The position numbers were made by a program, and so were the translations under genes. This document shows positions 42,726 to 52,240 of a stretch of DNA of 64,000 nucleotides, piece by piece. This DNA comes from Sulfitobacter sp. OXR-159. Lineage in GTDB: Bacteria; Pseudomonadota; Alphaproteobacteria; Rhodobacterales; Rhodobacteraceae. The stretch covers positions 2,864,501 through 2,928,500 of the forward strand of contig NZ_CP139707.1 in assembly GCF_034377145.1 (NCBI RefSeq). Reading direction: 5' to 3'. Position 1 is the first letter of the stretch. Every line of letters begins with the position of its first letter. Below the pieces are notes generated by a model. It was given only the letters and a program-made list of their open reading frames with translations, was not told the DNA's origin and did not search any database.

Positions 42726-45214
42726 CCGTCCGCCCGGATGCGCTGGTTCTTCGGATCATAGGGACTGTCTTCGACCACCTCGGCCTCCCACAATTGATCA
42801 AGCATCTTTACCTTCAGCTTCGTGCCTACCACCGCGTCTTGCAGTTGCACATAGCCCATGCCGATGCTCTTGCCGAATGCGACCGAATAGCCACCCGAGG
42901 TCAGCCGCCCGGTGCGCCGTTCGCCATTGTAAAGCACCTCACGCCCCCAAGGGTCCGCATCCTCTGGCCCGTCAATCAGAACCGTCACGCATTTCACGCG
43001 AATGCCGTGATCGAGCATCGCCTGCTTCCCGTGAAACTCTTTACTCAGATCCACGAAACGCGGCAGATCGGCCTCTAGCGGCGTTGCATCGCGGCCCAAC
43101 TCATTGCCAAAAGCACGGTAGCTCTTTTCCTGCCTGAGCCAGTTCTGCGCCCGCGCGCCCACCAGCTTCATGCCATGCGGCGCGCCCGCCTTTTCCAACT
43201 GATCAAACAAATGGTTCTGCATCTCAATCGGATGATGCAATTCCCAACCGAGCTCCCCGGTATAGGCCACCCGGATCGCCCGCACCGGCACCATCCCCAA
43301 CTCGATGTTGCGCATGGTCAGCCAGGGGAACCGCTTGTTGCTCAGCACCGTGTCGGGCTCCGCATCGCGCACCAAATCCCGCAACACATCACGCGACTTC
43401 GGCCCAGCAATCGCAAAAACTCCCCACTGCGTGGTCACGTCATGACATTCGACATAACCCACCTCGGGCATCTTATCGGCAATCGCCTTGCGCAGGTAAT
43501 CGCTGTCATAGGCGCTCCACGCCCCCGCAGAGACCAGATAATACTCATCCTGCGCCAGCCGCACGATGGTATATTCCGTCCGCGTCGTCCCTGCCCCGGT
43601 CAGCGCATAGGTCAGGTTAATCCGCCCCACCGAGGGCAGCTTGTTGCAGGTGAACCAATCCAAGAAAGCCGTTGCCCCCGGCCCGCGCACCAGATGCTTA
43701 GTAAAGGCCGTGGCATCAATCAGCCCCACCCCTTCGCGAATGGCTTTCGCCTCGTCCACCGCGTGTTGCCACCAGCCCCCGCGCCGGAAAGAGCGGCTGT
43801 CATGGTCGCTAAACCCCTCCGGCGCAAAATAATTCGGCCGCTCCCAGCCGTTCACCTGCCCGAACTGCGCCCCCCGCGCCGCCTGCCGATCATATGCCGG
43901 AGAGGTCCGCAGCGGCCGACAGGCCGGACGTTCCTCATCCGGATGGTGCAAGATATAAACGTGATCGTAGGCTTCCTCGTTCTTCCTCGCGGCATATTCC
44001 GTGGTCATCCAATCGCCGTAGCGCTTGGGATCGAGGCTTGCCATATCGATCTCGGCTTCGCCCTCAACCATCATCTGCGCCAGATAATAGCCGGTGCCCC
44101 CCGCAGCGGTGATCCCAAAAGAAAACCCTTCCGCCAGCCACATATTCCGCAGCCCCGGCGCTGGTCCCACCAGCGGATTACCATCAGGCGTGTAACAAAT
44201 CGGCCCGTTGAAATCGTCCTTCAACCCGCAGTTCTCAGCCGAGGGGATGCGGTGGTTCATCGCCATATACTGATCTTCGATCCGCTCCAAATCCAACTGA
44301 AACAGATCCGCCCGGAAACTATCCGGCACCCCATATTCAAACCGCGCCGGCGCGTTCTTCTCATAGACCCCTAGAATCCAGCCGCCGCGCTCCTCGCGCA
44401 CATAGCTTTGCGCATCAGCATCGCGGATCACCGGATGCTCGACATTCCCCGCCGCCCGATAATCGACAAGCGCCGGATCGCGGTCCATGATAATGAACTG
44501 ATGTTCCACGGGAATCGCAGGCATCTTGATCCCCAGCATTCGCGCGGTGCGCTGCGCATGGTTGCCGCTCGCGGTAACCACATGCTCGGCGGTAATGACG
44601 ATCTGCTCATCACTGTCGACAAGGTTCCCGCCCTTCTCCACCATCTTGGTGCAGGTCACTTCCCAATGGGTACCATTCCAGTCAAACGCATCCGCCTGCC
44701 ACTTGCGCTCAATCGAAACGCCACGCTGCCGCGCGCCCTTGGCCATCGCCATCGTCACATCGGCGGGGTTAATATATCCGTCCGTCTGGTGATAAAGCGC
44801 ACCCTTCAAATCCGATGTCTCGATCAGCGGCCACTTCGCCTTGATCTCATCCGGGGTCAGGAACTCATACGGCACACCGCAGGTCTCAGCGGTCGAGGCA
44901 TAGAGCATATACTCATCCATCCGCGCATTGGTTTGCGCCATCCGCAGATTGCCCACCACGGCAAATCCAGCGTTCAGCCCGGTCTCAGCCTCCAAGGTCT
45001 TATAGAACTCGACCGAATACTGATGAATATGCGTCGTCGCAAAAGACATGTTGAACAACGGCAAAAGCCCCGCCGCATGCCAAGTCGAGCCCGAGGTCAA
45101 CTCGTCCCGCTCCAACAGCATTACATCATCCCAACCCGCCTTCGCCAGATGATAGGCAATCGACGTGCCAACCGCGCCGCCCCCGACAACCAATGCTTTG
45201 ACTTGCGTTTTCAT
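42722..45214 (-). CDS. Dimethylglycine/sarcosine dehydrogenase-like FAD and folate protein
   Basis: An 830-aa two-domain enzyme. Start at the ATG at 45214 (MKTQVKALVVGGGAVGTSIA), directly at the FAD Rossmann motif GGGAVG. The N-terminal FAD oxidase half has 'ELTSGSTWHAAGLLPLF', with the His-containing W-H-A-A-G typical of covalent or tight flavin binding. The C-terminal half (from about residue 430) is GcvT/aminomethyltransferase-like ('GAQFGQVNGWERPNYFAPEG', 'FAIAGPKSRDVL', 'GELGWELHHPIEMQ'). Such enzymes demethylate N-methylglycines and transfer the methyl as 5,10-methylene-THF. It fits glycine-betaine or choline catabolism common in marine bacteria. Confidence 0.9.
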   Translation of the reverse strand: MKTQVKALVVGGGAVGTSIAYHLAKAGWDDVMLLERDELTSGSTWHAAGLLPLFNMSFATTHIHQYSVEFYKTLEAETGLNAGFAVVGNLRMAQTNARMDEYMLYASTAETCGVPYEFLTPDEIKAKWPLIETSDLKGALYHQTDGYINPADVTMAMAKGARQRGVSIERKWQADAFDWNGTHWEVTCTKMVEKGGNLVDSDEQIVITAEHVVTASGNHAQRTARMLGIKMPAIPVEHQFIIMDRDPALVDYRAAGNVEHPVIRDADAQSYVREERGGWILGVYEKNAPARFEYGVPDSFRADLFQLDLERIEDQYMAMNHRIPSAENCGLKDDFNGPICYTPDGNPLVGPAPGLRNMWLAEGFSFGITAAGGTGYYLAQMMVEGEAEIDMASLDPKRYGDWMTTEYAARKNEEAYDHVYILHHPDEERPACRPLRTSPAYDRQAARGAQFGQVNGWERPNYFAPEGFSDHDSRSFRRGGWWQHAVDEAKAIREGVGLIDATAFTKHLVRGPGATAFLDWFTCNKLPSVGRINLTYALTGAGTTRTEYTIVRLAQDEYYLVSAGAWSAYDSDYLRKAIADKMPEVGYVECHDVTTQWGVFAIAGPKSRDVLRDLVRDAEPDTVLSNKRFPWLTMRNIELGMVPVRAIRVAYTGELGWELHHPIEMQNHLFDQLEKAGAPHGMKLVGARAQNWLRQEKSYRAFGNELGRDATPLEADLPRFVDLSKEFHGKQAMLDHGIRVKCVTVLIDGPEDADPWGREVLYNGERRTGRLTSGGYSVAFGKSIGMGYVQLQDAVVGTKLKVKMLDQLWEAEVVEDSPYDPKNQRIRADG

Positions 45215-45426
45215 CTGCCAATCCCTCTGCCCTAGGCTCACCCCGTTGTACGCAGCAGGGCAAGAGACCGCAGGCACCAGCCGACCCAACATGGCCAAAA
45301 ACCGACCTTACCCCCTCACCAAACGCGCCAATCCCGCGTCAGAGCACCGCCACCCCAACTTCATCCTTTTACAAATACCGTGCACCACATTTCCCGCCGC
45401 ACGACATCAGGGCAGACCACCCCATC

Positions 45427-46830
45427 TCACCCCGGCAAGATCTTCCCCGGGTTCAGAATATTATCCGGATCCAGCGCCGCCTTGAGCGTCGCCATCACAT
45501 CCACCGCAGCGCCCAATTCCTTGCCCAGATAGGCCCGCTTGCCCTGCCCGATCCCATGTTCGCCGGTGCATGTCCCATCCATAGAGATCGCCAATTCCGC
45601 CAACCAACTGACGAACACCTCGCCCCGCGCCACCTCATCGGCGTCGTCCATGTCGATCAACAGCGAGGCATGGAAGTTCCCGTCGCCTGCGTGGCCCACG
45701 ATGGGCGCGATGAGCTTCAACTCCTCCGCCCGCGCCTGTGCCGCGACCACGGCATCGGCCAACCGGGAGATCGGCACGCAGACATCCGTCGCCACGGCCT
45801 TGCACCCCGGTCGCAGCGCCAGAACGGCCCAATAGCCGTCATGCCGCGCCTGCCAGAGTTTGTTGCGCTCTTCTGGGGTTGTAGTCGCCGCATAGCCGGT
45901 GCCGCCAAATTCTTCGGCCAACATGCCAAAGGTCTCGGCCTGTTCGACAACCCCGGCGTCAGAGCCGTGGAATTCCAACAACAAAAGCGGCGTTTCGGGC
46001 AGGGTCAGCTTGGAATAGGCGTTCACGGCCTTCACCACATCGGCGTCCAAAAGCTCAATCCGGGCCACGGGCAGGCCGTATTGGATCACTGCCATAACGG
46101 TCTCACAGGCCGCCTGCACCGTCGGGAAAGAACAGCGCGCCGAGGAGATCGCCTCAGGGATACCCTGCAAGCGCAGCGTGATCTCAGTGATGATCCCCAG
46201 TGTCCCTTCCGAACCCACCATCAACCGCGTCAAATCATAGCCCGCCGAAGATTTTCGCGCCCGGCCGCCGGTGCGGATCACCCGGCCATCGGCCATCACC
46301 GCCTCAAGGCTCAGCACATTGTCTTTCATGGTGCCATAGCGCACCGCATTGGTGCCACTGGCCCGTGTCGCCGTCATCCCACCCAGTGAGGCATTGGCAC
46401 CGGGATCGATCGGAAAGAAGAGCCCCTGGTCGCGCAGATGGGTGTTCAGCGCTTCGCGGGTCACGCCGGGCTGCACCCGGCAATCCAGATCGCCTGCGTT
46501 CACCTCAAGCACCCGGTCCATCTGCATGACATCAATGCAAATCCCGCCCGCCGGCGCGTTCACATGTCCTTCGAGCGAGGTGCCCGTGCCGAAGGCAATC
46601 ACCGGCACCCGATGCGCGGCACAGATACGCACTGCCTGTGCCACGTCGTCGGTCGAACGTGCCATGACCACCCCGTCGGGGGCCTGCGTGGCGATCCATG
46701 TGGTGGTGTGGCCGTGCTGCTCGCGAATGGCTTGGCCGGTCAGCAGATTGGGCCCAAAGGCTTGTGCCAATTCATCTAACGCTGCGGCAATGCCCGCCTC
46801 ATTGCGCTGCAGTTCTGCGATCTTCGTCAT
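45427..46830 (-). CDS. FAD-linked D-lactate/glycolate-type dehydrogenase (GlcD/VAO family)
   Basis: A 466-aa flavoprotein. Start at the ATG at 46830 (MTKIAELQRNEAGIAAALDEL); an upstream extension lacks the family pattern. FAD-binding PCMH domain: 'VVMARSTDDVAQAVRICAAH', 'PVIAFGTGTSLEGHVNAPAG', 'ANASLGGMTATRASGTNAVRY'. C-terminal: 'IVGHAGDGNFHASLLIDMDD' with the active-site His and 'CTGEHGIGQGKRAYL'. It oxidises a D-2-hydroxyacid and passes electrons to quinone or cytochrome. Upstream on the same strand is an NAD-linked 2-hydroxyacid dehydrogenase. Confidence 0.92.
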   Translation of the reverse strand: MTKIAELQRNEAGIAAALDELAQAFGPNLLTGQAIREQHGHTTTWIATQAPDGVVMARSTDDVAQAVRICAAHRVPVIAFGTGTSLEGHVNAPAGGICIDVMQMDRVLEVNAGDLDCRVQPGVTREALNTHLRDQGLFFPIDPGANASLGGMTATRASGTNAVRYGTMKDNVLSLEAVMADGRVIRTGGRARKSSAGYDLTRLMVGSEGTLGIITEITLRLQGIPEAISSARCSFPTVQAACETVMAVIQYGLPVARIELLDADVVKAVNAYSKLTLPETPLLLLEFHGSDAGVVEQAETFGMLAEEFGGTGYAATTTPEERNKLWQARHDGYWAVLALRPGCKAVATDVCVPISRLADAVVAAQARAEELKLIAPIVGHAGDGNFHASLLIDMDDADEVARGEVFVSWLAELAISMDGTCTGEHGIGQGKRAYLGKELGAAVDVMATLKAALDPDNILNPGKILPG

Positions 46831-46933
46831 TTTCCAACTCCAAACAGCGCCTGTGCGCCGCAGGAAGCCCTGCGGGCGCAACTTGCGAAAATACTTTTAC
46901 CCAATAGCCGCCATACCGCCGCCGCCCGCGGGC

Positions 46934-47920
46934 TTACAGCATGGAGGGCACAACTTGATCAGGCGGACGGTGACCATCATCAAAGGTCTTAATATTGATC
47001 AAGACTTTCTCGCCCATCTCGATCCGGCCCTCCAGCGTGGCCGACCCCATATGCGGCAGCAGCACGACGTTTTTCAGCTCTCGTAGGCGCGGATTGATCT
47101 CGCGGCCATGCTCGTAGACGTCCAGCCCCGCGCCTTTGATGTCACCCGCACGGAGCATCCGCGTCAGGGCGTTCTCGTCGATCACCTCCCCGCGGGAGGT
47201 GTTCACGATCACCGCGTCGGGCTTCATCAGCCCCAAACGGCGGGCGTTCATCAGATGAAAGGTACTGGGCGTATGGGGGCAGTTGATGCTGATCACGTCC
47301 ATCCGGCTGACCATCTGATCAAGGCTGTCCCAATAGGTCGCCTCCAAGGCGCTTTCGACCTCTTCACGCAGGCGTTTGCGGTTGTGGTAATGCACCTGCA
47401 TGCCAAAGGCCCGCGCGCGGCGCGCCACGGCCTGACCGATCCGGCCCATGCCCAGAATGCCCAAACGACGCCCGCCGACCCGACCGCCCATCAGCGCGGT
47501 CGGTGCCCAGCCATCCCAATTGCCGGACTGCATCACCGCCATACCCTCGGGCATGCGGCGGGTCACGGCCAAGATCAGCGCCATGGTCATATCGGCGGTA
47601 TCATCGGTCAGCACACCGGGGGTGTTCGACACCAGTACGCCGCGCTGGCGCGCGGTCGCCACGTCGATATGGTCAACCCCCGCACCGTAATTCGCGATCA
47701 ATTTCAACCGCTCGCCCGCCTGGGTGATCAGCGGCGCGTCGATCTCATCCGTGATCGTCGGCACCAGCACATCCGCTTGGCGCATCGCCGCGCCCAATTC
47801 CTCGCGGGTCATGGGCTTGTCATCTTCGCGTAGGGTCACGTCAAACAGCTCTGACAGCCGTGTTTCCACCGCCTCTGGCAACCGTCGCGTCACTACAACA
47901 CTCAACCGCTTCTTTGACAT
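46934..47920 (-). CDS. D-2-hydroxyacid dehydrogenase (glyoxylate/hydroxypyruvate reductase type)
   Basis: A 328-aa NAD(P)-dependent enzyme. Start at the ATG at 47920 (MSKKRLSVVVTRRLPEAVE). Motifs: 'LKLIANYGAGVDHIDVATAR', the dinucleotide-binding 'LGILGMGRIGQAVARRARAF', the catalytic Arg in 'VIVNTSRGEVIDENAL' and the Glu/His pair ending in 'VVLLPHMGSATLEGRIEMG'. It interconverts a 2-ketoacid and a D-2-hydroxyacid, probably glyoxylate/glycolate or hydroxypyruvate/glycerate. It precedes the flavin-linked hydroxyacid dehydrogenase by 103 bp. Confidence 0.93.
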   Translation of the reverse strand: MSKKRLSVVVTRRLPEAVETRLSELFDVTLREDDKPMTREELGAAMRQADVLVPTITDEIDAPLITQAGERLKLIANYGAGVDHIDVATARQRGVLVSNTPGVLTDDTADMTMALILAVTRRMPEGMAVMQSGNWDGWAPTALMGGRVGGRRLGILGMGRIGQAVARRARAFGMQVHYHNRKRLREEVESALEATYWDSLDQMVSRMDVISINCPHTPSTFHLMNARRLGLMKPDAVIVNTSRGEVIDENALTRMLRAGDIKGAGLDVYEHGREINPRLRELKNVVLLPHMGSATLEGRIEMGEKVLINIKTFDDGHRPPDQVVPSML

Positions 47921-48075
47921 GCCTGCTCTCCCGGTCTTGGCGTCGCCTCGTTTCACAGGCATGGTGTCTCATGCAGCGACGAGGCACAAGAACTCGCGCC
48001 GGAAAAAGAGCAACAATAACCCGCAGATTTGCACAGCACCGACCCACAGCAGTGAACCGCATAGCAGGCAATTCC

Positions 48076-48585
48076 ATGATAACCGCTTTCCTTCGCAGTG
48101 CCCTGATGGTGGGCGCGCTGCTTTTGGCGCAGGCGACCTCCGGCGTCGCACAAGAGGCGCGCGGACAGGTCACCAACCTGCCCCTCCCCCGTTTCGTTTC
48201 GATGAAAGCCTCAGAGGGCAACGTCCGCCGCGGCCCGTCGCTGTCGCACCGGATCGACTGGGTCTACAAACGCCGCGACCTGCCGCTTAGGATCACCGCC
48301 GAACACGGCCATTGGCGCCGGGTAGAGGACCGCGACGGCATGGGCGGCTGGGTGCATTACTCGCTTTTGTCAGGCACCCGCACCGTGCTGGTTGAGCAAG
48401 ACATGCTGCAGCTTCACGTCAATCCAGACCCAAAGGCCGCCGTGGTGGCGCGGTTGGAACTGGGCGTGGTGGCGCGCTTGGGCGAATGCACGCTTGAATG
48501 GTGCGAGTTGCGTTCGGGCGGCTTTACCGGCTGGGCCCCCAAAGTGCGGCTTTGGGGTGTTGGCCCCAAGGAACTGCGCGAATAA
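48076..48585 (+). CDS. Exported bacterial SH3-domain protein
   Basis: A 169-aa protein with a cleavable signal (MITAFLRSALMVGALLLAQATSGVAQ) starting at the ATG at 48076. Two SH3-like repeats follow: 'ASEGNVRRGPSLSHRIDWVY' to 'GMGGWVHYSLLSGTRT', then 'LQLHVNPDPKAAVVARLELG' to 'GFTGWAPKVRLWGVGPKELR'. Such proteins bind cell-wall peptides in the periplasm. It is divergent from the 2-hydroxyacid dehydrogenase, an arrangement I know from other roseobacters. Confidence 0.9.
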   Translation: MITAFLRSALMVGALLLAQATSGVAQEARGQVTNLPLPRFVSMKASEGNVRRGPSLSHRIDWVYKRRDLPLRITAEHGHWRRVEDRDGMGGWVHYSLLSGTRTVLVEQDMLQLHVNPDPKAAVVARLELGVVARLGECTLEWCELRSGGFTGWAPKVRLWGVGPKELRE

Positions 48586-48662
48586 CACCGCCTTTCAGGC
48601 CAATTGCATGATCCCGGCGCTTGCGCCACTCTGCCGGCAAAATTCAAGCCGGAGAGAGCGCC

Positions 48663-49655
48663 ATGCAAGCCATCACCTATGACCAATTCGGAGCCGCCGC
48701 AGATGTGCTGCGTCTGTCAGAAATCGATAGCCCCGCCCCGCAACCCGGCGAGGTCTGCGTGGCGCTGAGCCACTCGGGCGTGAACCCATCGGATGTAAAG
48801 GCCCGCGCAGGCACCCGCCCCGGCGTGACCAAACCACCCTTCCCGCAGGTCATCCCCCACAGCGACGGCGCGGGAGAGATCATCGCCGTGGGTGCGGGCG
48901 TCGATCCTGCCCGTGTGGGTCAAAAGGTCTGGGTCTGGAACGGCCAATGGCAGCGCGCCTTTGGCACGGCGGCACAGCAGATCACCCTGCCCGCGCATCA
49001 GGCCGTGCCGCTGCCCAAAGGCGTCTCTTTTGAGACCGGCGCGCAGCTTGGCATTCCGGGGCTGACGGCCTGCCACGCCGTTTTCGGCGGCGGCGGCGTG
49101 GCCGGGGAGACGGTGCTCATTCAAGGCGGTGCCGGAACCGTGGGATATCTCGCCGTGCAATTGGCGAAATGGGGCGGGGCCAAGGTGATCGCCACCTGCA
49201 GCCCGCGCGACAATGATCTGGTCCGCGAGGCTGGCGCCGATGCAGTGTTGAACTACGCTGACCCAAACCTCGCCGCCGCCGTTTTGGATGCCAACGGCGG
49301 CAAGCCTGTCGAGACCATCGTCGATACAGAGTTCGGCCTGAACCTCACGACCGACACCGAGGTCATCGCCCCCAATGGCCGCATCGCCGCCTATGGCTCG
49401 GCGGCGGAAATGTCGCCCACACTGCCCTTCTACCCGCTGCTGTTCAAAGCCGTGACCATCGACATCATCCTGATCTACCTGCTGCCCACCGGCCCGCGCG
49501 AACAGGCGATCACACGACTGCATCACGCGCTGGAAGACGGGGCTCTGCGCTGTCCCGTCGATACGGTCCTGCCGCTAGCCGAGACCGCTCGTGCGCATCA
49601 ATTGGTCGAGGCAGGACATCGCAACGGCGCGGTGCTGCTCGATTGTCAGGGGTAG
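48663..49655 (+). CDS. NADPH:quinone reductase, zinc-independent MDR family
   Basis: A 330-aa medium-chain dehydrogenase/reductase of the quinone oxidoreductase type. Start at the ATG at 48663, preceded by GGAGAGAGCGCC. N-terminal 'LSHSGVNPSDVKARAGT' and cofactor-binding 'VLIQGGAGTVGYLAVQLAKW' are typical; zinc ligands of true alcohol dehydrogenases are absent. It reduces quinones or alkenals with NADPH. Followed 67 bp later by the MscS gene; joint transcription is possible. Confidence 0.9.
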   Translation: MQAITYDQFGAAADVLRLSEIDSPAPQPGEVCVALSHSGVNPSDVKARAGTRPGVTKPPFPQVIPHSDGAGEIIAVGAGVDPARVGQKVWVWNGQWQRAFGTAAQQITLPAHQAVPLPKGVSFETGAQLGIPGLTACHAVFGGGGVAGETVLIQGGAGTVGYLAVQLAKWGGAKVIATCSPRDNDLVREAGADAVLNYADPNLAAAVLDANGGKPVETIVDTEFGLNLTTDTEVIAPNGRIAAYGSAAEMSPTLPFYPLLFKAVTIDIILIYLLPTGPREQAITRLHHALEDGALRCPVDTVLPLAETARAHQLVEAGHRNGAVLLDCQG

Positions 49656-49722
49656 CGCACTAATTGACCAAGCCACCGCCCTCATGAAGGGGCGGCGGCC
49701 TTGTCCGTCGACGGAGACCCCC

Positions 49723-51066
49723 ATGCGCCTGATTGCTGCCCTGCCCCGCCTGATCCTGTGCCTGCTTTTGCTTTTTGCCCTGCCGGCGCCCCCTGCGTCG
49801 GCGCAGGACAACGACCAGCCCGAAGGCACCATCGCCGTCGAAGGGGACGCCACGGCAGACGCCGCCATCGCCAACCGCATCCGCGCCATCCTGCGCGAGC
49901 TTGAAGGATTTGAGAAGGTCAGCGTCTCGGTTTCTTCCGGCATCGTCACCCTGCGCGGCACCACGCTCGACACCGCCAGCGCCGCACGTCTGAGCGAGCT
50001 CGCAGGCCGTGTCGAAGGGGTGGTCGCAATCCGCAACGAGGTCCGCGAGAGCACCGATGTTTCCGAACGGCTCAACCCTGCCGTGGACCGCTTCACGGCG
50101 CGGATGGAGCAGGCCGTGGCCCTCCTTCCGTTGGCCCTAGTGGCGCTTGGGGTCTTTGCCCTGATCGTCGTTGCCGGGCTGGCACTAGCGCGGCTGCGCA
50201 ACCCGTGGAAGCGGCTCGCCCCCAACGCCTTCATCGCTGACATTTACCGCCAGATCATCCGACTGGCCTTTATCATCGCGGCGCTGGTCGTGGCGCTTGA
50301 TATTCTTGGGGCGACGGCGCTGCTGTCGGGCATCCTTGGAGCGGCGGGGATCGTCGGCCTTGCCATCGGTTTCGCGGTGCGCGACACGGTCGAGAACTTC
50401 ATTGCCTCCATCATGCTGTCGATCCGCCAGCCGTTCCGCCCCAATGACACGGTCGAGATTGACGGCGACACCGGCAAGGTGATCCGCCTGACCAGCCGCG
50501 CCACGATCTTGCTCAGCTACGATGGCAATCATGTGCGCATTCCCAATGCCACGGTCTTTAAAAGCCGCATCATCAACTACTCACGCAACGCCGAGCGGCG
50601 GTTCACCTTTACCCTTTCGGTGGCCAGCGATGCCGATCTGGCCCGCGCCCGGGAACTGGCGCTGGAGGTGTTGAATGCCCTTCCCTTTGTCCTGCCCAGC
50701 CCCGAAGCCGCCGCTTGGGTGGAGGAGGTCGCTGATCACTGGATCAACATGCAATTCGCCGGTTGGATCAATCAAGAGACCACCGATCTGGTCGCGGCGC
50801 GCGGCGAAGCGATTCGCCTGACGCTGGCCGCCTTTGACGCGGCGGGCCTCACCGCAGAGCCTCCCGCCTATCGGCTTATCACCCAAAGCGAATCGTCCTC
50901 CGCCGCGCCGCACGATTCGCCCCAAACGCCGGATGCGCCCGCGAATCCCGCCGCTGCACTGCCCGTCGCACCCCAAACCGAGCGTGAGCTGACCCGCATC
51001 GTCGCGCAGGAACGTGCCGAATTGCCCAGCAAAGACCTGCTCTCCGTTGATGCCGCCGAAGAATAG
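49723..51066 (+). CDS. BON-domain mechanosensitive channel (MscS family)
   Basis: A 447-aa protein. Signal peptide (MRLIAALPRLILCLLLLFALP), start at 49723. A BON domain occupies about residues 40-110 ('RIRAILRELEGFEKVSVSVS', 'GVVAIRNEVRESTDV'). Three membrane helices follow at about 128-150, 172-190 and 195-225; the last, rich in Ala/Gly ('GILGAAGIVGLAIGFAVRDT'), is the MscS pore helix, then the beta domain 'PFRPNDTVEIDGDTGKV' and 'NHVRIPNATVFKSRIINYS'. The BON domain is an addition to the basic MscS plan and probably lies in the periplasm. Protects against hypo-osmotic shock. Confidence 0.92.
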   Translation: MRLIAALPRLILCLLLLFALPAPPASAQDNDQPEGTIAVEGDATADAAIANRIRAILRELEGFEKVSVSVSSGIVTLRGTTLDTASAARLSELAGRVEGVVAIRNEVRESTDVSERLNPAVDRFTARMEQAVALLPLALVALGVFALIVVAGLALARLRNPWKRLAPNAFIADIYRQIIRLAFIIAALVVALDILGATALLSGILGAAGIVGLAIGFAVRDTVENFIASIMLSIRQPFRPNDTVEIDGDTGKVIRLTSRATILLSYDGNHVRIPNATVFKSRIINYSRNAERRFTFTLSVASDADLARARELALEVLNALPFVLPSPEAAAWVEEVADHWINMQFAGWINQETTDLVAARGEAIRLTLAAFDAAGLTAEPPAYRLITQSESSSAAPHDSPQTPDAPANPAAALPVAPQTERELTRIVAQERAELPSKDLLSVDAAEE

Positions 51067-51128
51067 GCTAATTTATCAAAAACGGGTCTTGCACCCCGGG
51101 CCAGAGAACTCTAATTAGCGCCCTGTGT

Positions 51129-51203
51129 TGGGATGTAGCCAAGTGGTAAGGCAACTGTTTTTGGTACAGTGTACCGTAGGTTCGAATCCTACCATCCCAG
51201 CCA
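51129..51203 (+). tRNA. tRNA-Gln (anticodon UUG)
   Basis: A complete 75-nt cloverleaf: acceptor TGGGATG/CATCCCA, D arm with AGCCAAGTGGTAAGGC, anticodon stem ACTGT/ACAGT around TTTTGGT (anticodon TTG), T arm with GGTTCGAATCC, discriminator G and an encoded CCA at 51201-51203. The U-G mix in the acceptor start is normal for tRNA-Gln. Confidence 0.97.
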
Positions 51204-51316
51204 ACACAATCCCCCGATAGCCAACACCGACTACCGCACGGAGCCTGCCCTACGACATCACGTCGCAGACCAAAGCGCCCTATAGCGTTGCGGCGTCAGC
51301 CGCGGTATCAGCGCGC

Positions 51317-51688
51317 ATGTCCGCCGTTTCGCGCATATCCTCGCTCCGGGTCTACCTGACCGTCTTGCTGGTGCTGGCCCTTGCTAGCTTGCCCTTCGCA
51401 CATCGTGCGACCGCGCAGGTACAGCAAGACCCGGCCTTTATCGCCTTTATCCAAGCGGGCGGCACGCTGAGCGATCTTTGCGACGGCCCGCTCGAAGGGC
51501 AGAACCATGCAGCCTTGGATTGCGAAGCCTGCCGGATCGTCAATGCGTTGATCTTGCCGACCCCGGCAGATGTCTTGCTCCCGGGCGGGAGGCTGCGTTT
51601 TGCCACGCCGCGCGTGGCCCGTGCCCTCGGCGCACCGCGCAGCCCTGCAGGGGCGCCCCCGCCTGTCCGGGGGCCGCCATTCGTCTGA
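51317..51688 (+). CDS. Small exported protein resembling DUF2946
   Basis: A 123-aa protein with an N-terminal signal or anchor helix (residues 10-33, 'VYLTVLLVLALASLPFAHRA'). The mature part has 'TLSDLCDGPLEGQNH', then 'DCEACRIVNALILPTPADV', the cysteine arrangement of DUF2946-like proteins that accompany copper genes, and a Pro-rich tail. It precedes the copper chaperone by 42 bp. The family call is tentative; function unknown. Likely part of a three-gene copper-handling cluster. Confidence 0.7.
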   Translation: MSAVSRISSLRVYLTVLLVLALASLPFAHRATAQVQQDPAFIAFIQAGGTLSDLCDGPLEGQNHAALDCEACRIVNALILPTPADVLLPGGRLRFATPRVARALGAPRSPAGAPPPVRGPPFV

Positions 51689-51730
51689 GCCATCGCTTCT
51701 TTCGCAATACTCAGACAATGGACCACGACA

Positions 51731-52222
51731 ATGAAATCTTTCTATACCGCAGCCTTGGCTGCCCTACTTGCCCTGCCCGCCGCCGCGCATGAGTACACCG
51801 CCGGTGCTTTGACCGTCGATCATCCGATGGCCTTTGAAACACCGAAAACCGCCCGCGTCGGCGGCGGCTATCTGACAATCACCAATGGCGGAGACAGCGC
51901 AGACCGCCTCGTCAGCATCAGCGCCGAGGGCTTCGACGAAGTCTCCCTCCATCAGACGACCACCGATGATATGGGCGTCGCGCGCATGTCGCATATCGAC
52001 GGCCTCGATCTGCCCGCAGGTGAGACGGTGACGCTTAAGCCCGGAGGGCTGCATATCATGTTCATGGGCCTCGACGGTGACCCTTTCGAGGAAGGCGAGA
52101 AAATCCCCGCCACCCTGACCTTTGAAAAGGCCGGAACCTTGGAGGTGATATTCAACGTCGAAAGCCGCCGTGGGCATGATGCGGGCGCCACGGATCACGG
52201 CGCGCACGCGCAAAAACACTAA
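51731..52222 (+). CDS. PCu(A)C-type periplasmic copper chaperone
   Basis: A 163-aa exported protein with a signal ending 'LPAAAHE'. The PCuAC fold shows its copper ligands: His in 'VSLHQTTTDDMG', Met in 'GVARMSHIDG' and the His-x-Met 'GGLHIMFMGLDGDPF'. After the domain there is a His-rich tail ('RGHDAGATDHGAHAQKH'), which may bind extra copper. These chaperones deliver Cu(I) to the CuA site of cytochrome c oxidase. Lies between the DUF2946-like gene and a tiny cysteine-tailed gene in the same direction. Confidence 0.93.
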   Translation: MKSFYTAALAALLALPAAAHEYTAGALTVDHPMAFETPKTARVGGGYLTITNGGDSADRLVSISAEGFDEVSLHQTTTDDMGVARMSHIDGLDLPAGETVTLKPGGLHIMFMGLDGDPFEEGEKIPATLTFEKAGTLEVIFNVESRRGHDAGATDHGAHAQKH

Positions 52223-52240
52223 CCCCAAAACAGCAGCAGG

